Below are positions 1 to 8,445 of a stretch of 64,000 bases of DNA, piece after piece; positions within the stretch are counted from its first letter, which is position 1; each line of letters starts with the position of its first letter. The notes beneath the pieces were generated by a model. That model did not search any database, was not told where the DNA came from, and saw only the letters and a list, made by a program, of their open reading frames with translations. This DNA is from Smittia aterrima. Lineage: Eukaryota; Arthropoda; Insecta; Diptera; Chironomidae. Made by a program: the position numbers and the translations under genes. The stretch covers positions 7,502,001 through 7,566,000 of the forward strand of contig CP093831.1 in assembly GCA_033063855.1 (NCBI GenBank), read 5' to 3'.

Positions 1-277
1 ATATCCTTCAAGCAAGATCGGAAGCAATTTTTAAATCTTGTCTATGATCCTCTTACTGAGGACTACGATTGTAAGTATTTTGTTTTGTGAGGAAGTTATG
101 ATTCTAAGTGATATTCGATTTCTTTTAGTAACCGGCATTCAACCTGATCATCCGCAATTTCGAAACCTTCGTGAATTTCTCCGTCAAACTAAAGACATTC
201 AAGGATTCCTGTTTACGTATCGACGTATGGTCTTGAAAAATCTCACGAGCAGCTTTGACATTAAAACTCAAAAATAA
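1..277 (+). CDS. 3' end of an unidentified gene (partial CDS)
   Basis: Two exons are visible: 1-70, open at the window edge, and 129-277, ending in TAA. They are separated by a 58 bp intron (71-128) that starts GTAAGT and ends TTTTAG. Joining them in phase 1 gives a 72-residue carboxyl end that begins ISFKQDRKQFLNLVYDP and ends SSFDIKTQK. It is rich in charged and aromatic residues, with no signal peptide, membrane segment or motif that I recognise. I cannot assign a family. The intron has a consensus donor and acceptor, and the join keeps one open frame to a stop, so I take it as a real terminal exon pair. Initiation from the ATG at 38 in the other frame is not needed. The stop lies only 87 bp from the stop of the convergent Pink1 gene. 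Confidence 0.75.
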
Positions 278-336
278 ATTAATTGTTTTTATTTAACTCA
301 AACGATTAAGATCACAACTTTTTCAACAAAAATAAA
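273..336 (+). promoter_or_regulatory. Poly(A) signals of the first gene
   Basis: Two plus-strand AATAAA hexamers follow the coding end. One at 273-278 overlaps the stop codon and one is at 331-336. The second is better placed for cleavage near 345-365, which would carry this transcript up to or into the end of the Pink1 coding sequence on the other strand. Confidence 0.5.
288..293 (-). promoter_or_regulatory. Poly(A) signal of Pink1
   Basis: The plus-strand TTTATT reads AATAAA on the minus strand, 72 nt beyond the Pink1 stop codon. Cleavage 10-30 nt further on would end the Pink1 transcript around 260-280, inside the last exon of the convergent neighbour. Confidence 0.5.
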
Positions 337-364
337 CTTTTTTAATATCCAATTTGAAACAAAT

Positions 365-2494
365 TTAAAGCGATTGAATCCAGTTGAGTGCTTGACGAAC
401 GTGGCTCAATTTTGCTCTGGACAGAAAGGTTGAAATTAAAATGTATTCAGTGTATGATCGACGGTTCTTCGAACTGTATTCGTCGTTGATTGAATTGCTG
501 GCAAGTCCGCCTTCACATAAAACTTTTGTTGTTAAACTCAAAAGCCATTGCAGAATCTTAAAAGAACATTTAATTAATTTTATTAGCACTGACATGAATA
601 TTGTTATGCTCACCTCATTGTTTGTTGGATTCCTTCCAAACTTAATCCAGCTCGACGGTGCCCATAGATAAAGCTCAAGGACGTTGGCAGCAATATCGCA
701 GCTCACTCTCTTTCTTGGATTCTTTTGTAAAATATTTTCAATTAATTTCCGTACAATCAACGGAACTTCTTCTCCTAATTCTGGTAGATCAGACTCGTCG
801 TAAGTTTCGTTCATCAAGGCTGGCGGTGACCATACAGAAACGTCTGGTGGATTATAAAATGGATTCTGATATCCAAAGATTTCATAAGCGATCGTTCCAC
901 AAGCCCAGAGGTCACTCTTCGTGTAGTTAAGTACAGCAAACATGCTTGGCTCTTTAGTAATTATCTCAGGGGCCATTAATGCTTGATTTCCGCCTTTGTC
1001 GATCTCTCCCGAAGTATAAGGCAAACGTAATCCATTATTCTTGTCAGCAAGGCAACATCCAAAATCAGAAAGTACCAGAAGTGGTAACGTGTCGGTCGTT
1101 GAATCGATCAAAATATTATCAGACTTTAAATCACGATGAGCGATTCCGAAGCGATTGAGATGAGCAACAGCTTCAAGAAGCTGAGCGAAGAGGATCACTC
1201 TTGATCTAATGTCGATGTCTTCTTCCAAGAAATCACGTAAATTGTTGTCGTATCGTTTCATCAGCATAAATAAGCTCATATTTCTACCGTAACCATTTGG
1301 ATTCAATCGAGTCGGCAATGCACTTGGATACAGTTTTAGCGAGTTTTGCAAATTAGGAATTTGATCGCAAAAGAATCCTGGCATTAAAACGATGTTTGCG
1401 TGGGGTGGAAGAACAACAGTTTGTTCCATGATCACCTTCTCCCAGTTCTCAGCGTCTTCGTTGTCCAATCGACAACGAGCTGGAATGGTCTCCTTATACA
1501 TCGCGCGAAGAATTGACATTGCATTGCTCTGGATGTCGTAGTTGAACATCATTTTCAAAGCCCAAGGATAATGATAAATATTTGCATCGCTAGCCGAATT
1601 CTCATGAGTCTCATCATGTTCTTCCGATGAACTAGATAATCGACTTCTTGTCCTTGATTGAACAATTTCATTGAATCGAACAGCTCGAGCGGCTACATCA
1701 TGTGATGATATAGTACGTTGAGGACTCAATAAACTCAATGAGTTAATTTCAACGAAACTGCTTCGAGGTGATGTTGAAATGTAGCGAAGGTTATCGACAC
1801 TTCCACCAAAGTTTTGAGCGAATCTTGGATAGTTCGTGATTGGAGACAGCAAGTTTGGCGATTGGACAGGCTCTAACGGAACTACGTCACTTGGAACCGG
1901 AAGTGGTTTAGCATTAGAAGATGCTTTGTCTTTAAAAGCAGCAGCGTAGACAACAGCGTTACATCCTTTGGCGATTGCTGGTCCGATCTCTAAGTTCTCT
2001 AAGCGAAGTTCATCTCCAAACTTTGTATCCAAAATTTTGTTCTGTAATTTGCTTTGATAAGAGGCAACAGCCTCTCGAATCTCCCAGCAAACACCTTCAA
2101 GTTCATCATCTTTAGTTAACACTCCAGCTCCAGAAGCTAAACTACATCCGACAAGCGAAAAGAAAGGCAAAGAATCTCCAAAAGCAAATCTGTAAACAAG
2201 AAAGATAGAAAATATTTTTAACGCTTCCTGTTTAAGAACTTACTTTTTAGTGGCTTCAGCTCTCAACGAAGACGATACAGGATTTGTTACTCGATTGAGA
2301 ACGTTGTCAATGAACAATCGTCTTGAGAATTTAATAAAGTTGTTGTTGTTTTTAACTTCATTTGCCAGATTTGCCTGAATATTGGGCTGGGAATTTGTTT
2401 GTTGTTGTCTGACGGTGTGAATTCTTCGATTATTATTCCAAAAAATTGATTTTACATGTTTGAAGAAGATTCGATTGATTAATCGATAAGTCAT
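365..2494 (-). CDS. Pink1: PINK1 mitochondrial serine/threonine kinase
   Basis: Exons on the minus strand are 2494-2244 and 2189-365. The 54 bp intron starts GTAAGT and ends TTTACAG. The product is 691 aa. Seen: a basic, mitochondrial-targeting-like N-terminus (MTYRLINRIFFKHVKSIFW); a hydrophobic segment at about 91-108; a kinase domain with Gly-rich loop 152-165, ATP-binding Lys296 in ALKMMFNY, catalytic HRDLKSDN (Asp437), DFG (Asp459) and APE 490-492; and a C-terminal helical extension including the TEYILISTF stretch. Ser305 aligns with the human activation site Ser228. Known of the family: PINK1 is stabilised on depolarised mitochondria, where it phosphorylates ubiquitin and Parkin to start mitophagy. 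The N-lobe carries a Ser-rich insertion (about 172-285), so Lys296 sits about 77 residues later than human Lys219. No inactivating change was seen. The ATG at 2494 gives the expected import sequence. Confidence 0.97.
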
Positions 2495-2587
2495 CTTTCT
2501 CGGATCTTAGATAGTGATTTAATTTGATAATTTCGAATCCCTTTCGGGGCAATCAAACTTGGTAAAACTCAAATGATTTTAGAAAAA

Positions 2588-2593
2588 TTTATT
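2588..2593 (-). promoter_or_regulatory. Poly(A) signal of the DUF1091-family gene
   Basis: A minus-strand AATAAA lies 107 nt past the stop of the DUF1091 gene and only about 94 nt upstream of the Pink1 start codon. The Pink1 promoter and 5' leader must therefore be squeezed into, or overlap, the end of its upstream neighbour. Confidence 0.45.
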
Positions 2594-2699
2594 TCACAAT
2601 TACGAAAACAAAAGACGTAGAAAGTGTGACCTAATTCTCAACAGATGTCACTATAAACGCAACTTCGTGCCCTTTGGTTCATTTTTGAATTTTCTGTTA

Positions 2700-3382
2700 T
2701 TATCCAAAAGTATCTTTGTTTGACGATATCATTGTTCCAACACTCGTAGATGCCACGATCAAGTCAAAATTCTCATCCATGACATAAAACACCATTTTGT
2801 AATCACCGGATGGGAAAATCGACCACATTGAATTGAGTTTTACTTGTGCATGTTTTATGTACATGTCCTGTAAGTCAAAATATTAATTATTTCGAGAGTG
2901 AGGAAATATTTTTATATCTCACATAGTAAGGACATTCGTGCATGACGTTCGGGGCACTTTCGTTGACGATTCTTATCATTTGTTGTATAAATTTGTTAGA
3001 AACTCCTCCTTTTGCAATCGAACACCACTCAAACCTCGGTGACCTCATAACTTCACGATAGATCACTCCGTATTTGTAAAAAAGTCTGGCTTCAAGCTAA
3101 AAAAAAACTTATTTTACGACAGTCTACCACGAAAATTAAGATTAATTTAACATTTAATGTATTCAACGGAACTTTTGCTGTTCCAATTACGGTTCCAGTT
3201 GAACATGATCTGTTGAACGATTTAGCGAAGCATGTTGCGTTTTTATAGACATATTTGTCTGATATGTTGCATCGAACTGATTTCAAATAGAGTCTCTGAA
3301 ATTCTGTGTTTTTAATTTGTGCAACGACGGAGAAACTGACAAGGAGAAATAAAGTTAAACTTATTTTCTCGACCGACATCAT
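2700..3382 (-). CDS. Secreted DUF1091-family protein
   Basis: Three minus-strand exons, 3382-3152, 3096-2923 and 2867-2700, are joined in phase 0 across two 55 bp introns. They encode 190 aa, the usual size for the family. A signal peptide of about 22 residues (MSVEKISLTLFLLVSFSVV) is followed by a small Cys-containing domain. It has cysteines at 38, 51, 60, 102 and 132, the VPLNTLN-LEARLFYKYG segment, a CPYYD motif near 132-136 and FPSGDYKM near the C-terminus. These are hallmarks of DUF1091, a large insect family of secreted proteins of unknown function that resembles ML/MD-2-like folds. Sequons at Asn39, Asn47 and Asn57 fit secretion. The frame stays open upstream to 3520, but starting there would bury the signal peptide, so I chose the paired ATGs at 3382/3379. 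The function of this member is unknown. Confidence 0.88.
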
Positions 3383-3632
3383 TGATCTGAAATCTTGTTT
3401 AAAACTTTGAATGTAATTTTCTGATATTAATATAATTTCTTTCAATTTTTCATGATAATTTGAAGTGTAATCAGACAAATTTAATTGCTGCATTTTTTTT
3501 AAAAATAAATTAACCGTCAATTTTGTTGATAAGTCGACGCTTCATGTTGCATTTGTGTTTGTGTCAACAAAAAAAAAAGTGAAATTCTGACAAATAAAAT
3601 TCCTTAATTTTCAAAGGAAATACGCCAGAAAA
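3383..3632. promoter_or_regulatory. Divergent promoter interval, DUF1091 gene / wntless
   Basis: Only 250 bp separates the two start codons, so both promoters and 5' leaders must lie here or overlap the coding ends. The interval holds an A-run at about 3570-3578 and an in-frame stop for wls at 3588-3590. I saw no convincing TATA box, and no core-promoter element could be fixed by eye. Confidence 0.55.
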
Positions 3633-5467
3633 ATGAGCGGAACTATTTTAGAAAACCTAAGTGGAAGAAAGTTAACAATCTTGGTATCATTTCTCCTTTT
3701 TTGTCAACTTGTTTGCTTCTTAATTGGAGGTTTAGTAGGTGAGTTGAAATATTTCACTTCTTTGTCTGAGTTTATTGTTTACAAAACTTTTTTTTTTGTA
3801 TCCGTCTCTGTTTCTTCTCACACAGCGCCTGTTCCGTCGTCGCATCAAACAATTCTTGGAACAATCTGTAGAGATAAAATTGGTTCACACAATGATACCA
3901 GCGTGTGGATCTACGCAAGAGGTGCCAAACAATGCGAGAAATTGGACGACACAGAAATTTTAAAGGACAGCTATCGAATGGCCAATCAGCTCGTCTTTGT
4001 TTTCCAAATGCCTTTGCCTCGTGATGGACGAAATCTTGACTACTCGAGATGGCAGCAAAACCTAATTGGAATTCTTCAAACTGATATTGCTTTTGATTCA
4101 AAAACCTACACCGAACCTAACAGTGAAATAACACTGGACTTGAGACTGGCTTATCGTAACAAAGGAGATCCAGAGGATGAATGGAAACATTATGCAAATT
4201 CTTTAGAGAAACGCGACTTGAGTTGCCAAGCTGACAACGAAACTGACAAATACCAACTTCAATGCGATACAATTCCTGTTTTCGAGATGGGATCTTTGCA
4301 TCACGACTTTTACTTGTTAAACGTTCGTGTTCCCGTTGACACAAACTTGAAGATGAATGAAAACATTGGATACATAATGGATTTACATCTTACTTTAATT
4401 TATCAAAACGGAGGATTCACAAAAGTTTGGGTTTCGCTGAAAACAGTTTTCTTCCCATTCATTGTTGCTATCATGGTTTGGTTCTGGCATCGAGTTCACT
4501 TGCTTCAAAGGAAGCCTGTTCTTCTTGAATACATGCTGATCTATCTTGGAGCCGCTTTGACCTTCTTAAATCGTAAGTTGTCACATATTTCTTCGTACTC
4601 AAGTGGTTTTAAAAGTTTATTTCTAGTGCCATTGGAATATCTAACACTCTTCGTCGAGATGAAGTTCATGCTGCTACTAAGCGACATTCGCCAAGGAGTC
4701 TTCTACGCAATGTTATGCTCCTTCTGGCTCGTATTCGCTGGTGAGCACATGTTGATTCAAGAGTCTGGAGAAAAGAACTCATTGAAAATTTACTGGCGCC
4801 ACTTGATTGCGGTTGTGGTCGGATGCGTCTCGCTTTTCCTGTTCGACATCTGTGAACGCGGCGTCCAACTTCGCAATCCATTCTACTCGATCTGGGTCAG
4901 TCGTTTTGGTAGCAAAATTGCTGTAAGTGGAAATTAATTCATTTTCAACAAAATTGTTATGGTAATTTTTCACAGATGACGTTCATTGTACTTGGAGCAG
5001 TTTCGGCCGCTGTTTATTTCATTTTCCTCTGCTACATGGTTTGGAAAGTGTTTAAGAACATCAGTATTAAGCGAAGTGTCTTACCATCGATGAGCAAAGT
5101 TCGCAGACTTCACTATGAAGGAATCATTTACAGATTCAAGTTCTTGATGCTTGCCACACTTCTTTGTGCTCTTTTGACCATTATCGGCTTTATTCTGGGA
5201 CAAATCAGTGAATCCCGATGGCAATGGAATGACTCAGTTGAATTAGAATTCTCTTCAGCTTTCTTCACTGGCGTTTACGGAATGTGGAACATTTACATTT
5301 TTGCTTTGATCATTCTCTACGCTCCGAGCCACAAGAAATGGCCAACAAATGAGACGCAAGAAAACATCATGAGCGAAGAAATCGAGTTCAACAGTTTGCC
5401 GTCCGACAACAATCCAAGTGAGATTTCTTCCTTGACTCAATTTGCTCGCAAAACAGCGCTCGACTAA
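3633..5467 (+). CDS. wls: Wntless (Evi/Sprinter) Wnt cargo receptor
   Basis: Four exons, 3633-3738, 3826-4572, 4627-4922 and 4976-5467, encode 546 aa. The intervening introns are 87, 54 and 53 bp. Wntless carries lipid-modified Wnt proteins from the ER and Golgi to the cell surface. Seen: a first membrane helix at about 13-35; a luminal domain with QNGGFTKVW at 229-237; further helices after the luminal domain (eight in total is the family pattern); the strongly conserved FGDIRQG-like LLSDIRQGVFYAM and CERGVQLRNPFYSIW; and SMSKVRRLHYEG in the last exon. Tyr430-Glu-Gly-Ile keeps the family's YxxΦ endocytosis signal. The carboxyl end (RKTALD) lacks the KEAQE-like retrieval ending known in vertebrates. 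Luminal sequons lie at Asn58 and Asn173. The start is fixed by an in-frame TGA at 3588-3590 and an A-rich context. The neighbouring DUF1091 gene diverges from the same short interval. Confidence 0.98.
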
Positions 5468-5753
5468 GAAAATCCAGATCGTGCCATGAATCTCAAAAGT
5501 AATTTTTACAAAGCCAGCAATTTAACAATTAATTTAAGGAAACTTTAACTTAAACAGTATTAACTCTTAATTAGATTTTGTGACTTTTCGATGTAATACT
5601 TCTTATATGTAGATGTAAGTGTAATAAGCTCATTCTCATTACCATTGATGAATTGCATTTAAAAGCTTTGATCAGCTCCATTAACACTTAACCGAAAATA
5701 CTTAAAACTTTTACGTCGCTGTGCCAAAACATGAACAAATCTTCTCTCGTTGC

Positions 5754-5759
5754 AATAAA
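5754..5759 (+). promoter_or_regulatory. Poly(A) signal of wntless
   Basis: An AATAAA lies 287 nt past the wls stop and is followed by a T/G-rich stretch. It marks the likely 3' end of the gene-dense block. Confidence 0.55.
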
Positions 5760-8241
5760 ATGTGCAACTTTTTTCTTCTTCACTCGCTTTAATAATCCGC
5801 GCTTATCGCTGGCGGTGAATTTAATTGGAATGAGGATAACTCACGAGTGGAAAGCTCAGGAAACGTTCATTTCCTAGCACTCGAAGGAGCAATTACATCA
5901 ACATCTGTCAGACAATGATGTAAATTTTATTGTTCTGCATGTAGATTTCCGCTTTTATTTCTCGTCTTTGTCCTGAAGGAATTTAATAAATTATGAAATG
6001 CAATTCTGCTGAAGTTTTCCTCCCTTTTGTTCAGTTGATGGTTTAATTTTGTGTGAGAATAGTGTGATTGAGGTACATCTGTCTTCTACTCGATGTTGCG
6101 GGAGAAAAACATTCTTCTAGGAAACTGAAAAGTATTTGAGCTTTCCTGTGTGTTGTGAATCAAAGCGAGTTATCTATGACACATGAGAAGAATGTTCGAT
6201 AGCTTTCATTCTGGTTTCAATGAAAGATGAATACCTTAGCTTTCTCCTAGATTTCTTGTGAATATCTTAAAGCTCTATGCGATTTCAATTAAAGCTATTC
6301 AATCGGCAAATGAATGATTTGCATAAAAATTCAATTTGAGATTGGTTTTAAAAAAATGCTCCTTCTCATTTATGCAAATCTCTCTCCTCGACACCAAGAG
6401 CGAAAATTCTAATAGTTCGGTTCGAGAGATAGAAATTGAATAAAAATCTAAGCTTTCGCTTCAAATCCATTGAGTTGATGCACGAGTTGATTCTACTCTC
6501 ATATCGGACTCAGATGCAGAATCAGCTGAATGTGATTGATTCTTTTTATATCTTTCGTCAATACGTTTTAATGCTCATAAAAGAAAAGAGTCACTCCTAG
6601 TCTGACGATGATACATCGCACAACACTCTACGTGAAACCTATTCGGCAAGCGTCGCAGATTGACCTTTGAAAAGCACATCAAGATCCGGTGAAAAGAAAG
6701 ATTTGCAGTCGAAACAAAAACGTTTCTGGCGACATGAAGCGAACGGGTTAGAGATTTTCCTCTTGCAGACATGCTTCGTTTTCTCTGGGAAAAAAATATT
6801 TCGGGTCGTCGATAAATCTAAGGATCTTTAAAGATTTTACGACAGTTTGGCTGTTGCCGAAGGCAGCAAGAAGCATTAATGAGAACGAGTTGCCAATAAA
6901 TTGCTCCAAATGACCAGGTAAAATGTTTTCCTCTCGAGCTATCGATTGAATTAACATTTTTTATATATTTTGATTTAAAGTGTCTGAAAATTCGAAAAGT
7001 AAAGTGGAAATATTTCCACGAGTCTCACTCACAGATCTGATAAATCATTGCCAAGTCACGAGGAAAACGCTGACACATTCATCGAACGTTTCGATAAGTG
7101 CATTTCGCAATAATTTTGTCGCCTTTCCCGCTGTTTTTCAGCATCAACGTCCATTAAAGTGTAAAAAGAAATCGTTCGCTTTTCATCTCTGCCGTGCACT
7201 TTTACTCGTTCACAGGGCTTGGAATCATAATGGATTCAGTTTAGTGGAAATAATTTTGCGATTTCTTTCAATTTGAAGAATCTTAAACCCTTGCACAAAC
7301 TTCAATCCTGATTTATATTTTTCCTCTTCACTCAATTTACACAATCGAGCAAGAGTGTTGAACGAGCAGAAAACTATTAAAGCCGTAAATTAACTGTGAA
7401 ATGATGAATAATTCTACTTGCATTGAGTCGTCAACGTGAAAGTTTCCTCATGTCTTAAAGAGTTTGAAAGATTAATTTTCTTGAGTTGAATGAAAGTGCC
7501 TCAGGTGAATATTACAGAAGGACAACTTTGGCAATTAAAACGCTCAGCTCATGCTTTATTGAATTAAATTATGATTTCTCATAATGATGGAAGGACAAAA
7601 GATGAAAGATCTAAGAAGCTTTCTCTTTGTCTTGTTGCCGATCGTACCCGCAAGCGATTCTAATGGCTTCATTGTCAGCTTCTTCTAATGAATTTCTCGA
7701 ATGTCCAAAGACGGAAAACAACAGCACAAAGGAAAATGTAATTATCACTCTTGCTTGGGCAATCAGTCTCATAGGCCAACAAAGAAAGAATTAGGGCGAG
7801 AGAGATGGAGCAAGAGAGATGAAGGCCTTGTCGGAGATTAATTTTAAAACCGCAATAGCACACAAACAAACGATAAATTTCGGAGGTGGGCGTTGGTTGA
7901 GAGGAGTGAGTAAGAGGAAGAGATATCAGGATACAGTTATGATTAATCTCCGAGCATAAATTCTAATTATTTATTTGCGACGGGCTAAAGGCAAATTTAA
8001 CTTCGGCAATCGAAACCCGCGACTCATCCGAACGAAAAGTGTTGAGTGTTCGTTTAAATGTGAATGTAAAGAATCACCCCAACCCCATTACAGTGAAATA
8101 AACCATGATTTTAAGCGTTAAATTATTTTCAAACTTGTCGATATTTATTGGATATCAGCCCTCTCTCTCCTTCCGACTGAATGATTGATTGTATTTCAGT
8201 TCATTTGGGCGCTCGGAGGGTGGGTGTGAGTAGATGTTTCA

Positions 8242-8445
8242 ATGTTCGACAATTATGTCACTGAGCTTGTTGATGGCAAGAGCTTTGGCGAGCAATATTC
8301 AAATTATTTCTACTCTCGAGCCGATCGACGTAGCAAAATAATTATTCAAATCACTGGAGTCGTTTGTGTGTTGAACATTCTGGTTTCCGCAGCGACTATC
8401 GAACAAAATAATGAATTTAATATTGAGTTAATGGATGGCAGCTGA
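8242..8445 (+). CDS. Possible small ORF with one membrane segment (doubtful)
   Basis: This ATG-initiated frame of 67 codons ends in TGA, and an in-frame TGA at 8227 lies upstream. The product would have a mixed polar start (MFDNYVTELVDGKSFGEQ), a basic patch (SRADRRSK), one hydrophobic segment of about 19 residues (IIIQITGVVCVLNILVSAA) and a polar tail. The amino-acid balance and codon choice look less random than in neighbouring frames, but I recognise no family and no splice partner. A potential acceptor (GTATTTCAG) lies at 8191-8199. Chance remains the more likely explanation. Confidence 0.15.
   Translation: MFDNYVTELVDGKSFGEQYSNYFYSRADRRSKIIIQITGVVCVLNILVSAATIEQNNEFNIELMDGS

Noticed and set aside
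3097..3127. Alternative 31 bp intron (donor GTAGAC) for DUF1091 intron 1
   Set aside because: It is too short for splicing. The donor at 3151 gives a normal 55 bp intron and restores the family sequence VPLNTLN-LEARLF.
3772..4101. Minus-strand 109-codon frame opposite wntless
   Set aside because: It lies antisense to a confidently assigned coding exon and has no family. It is a shadow frame.
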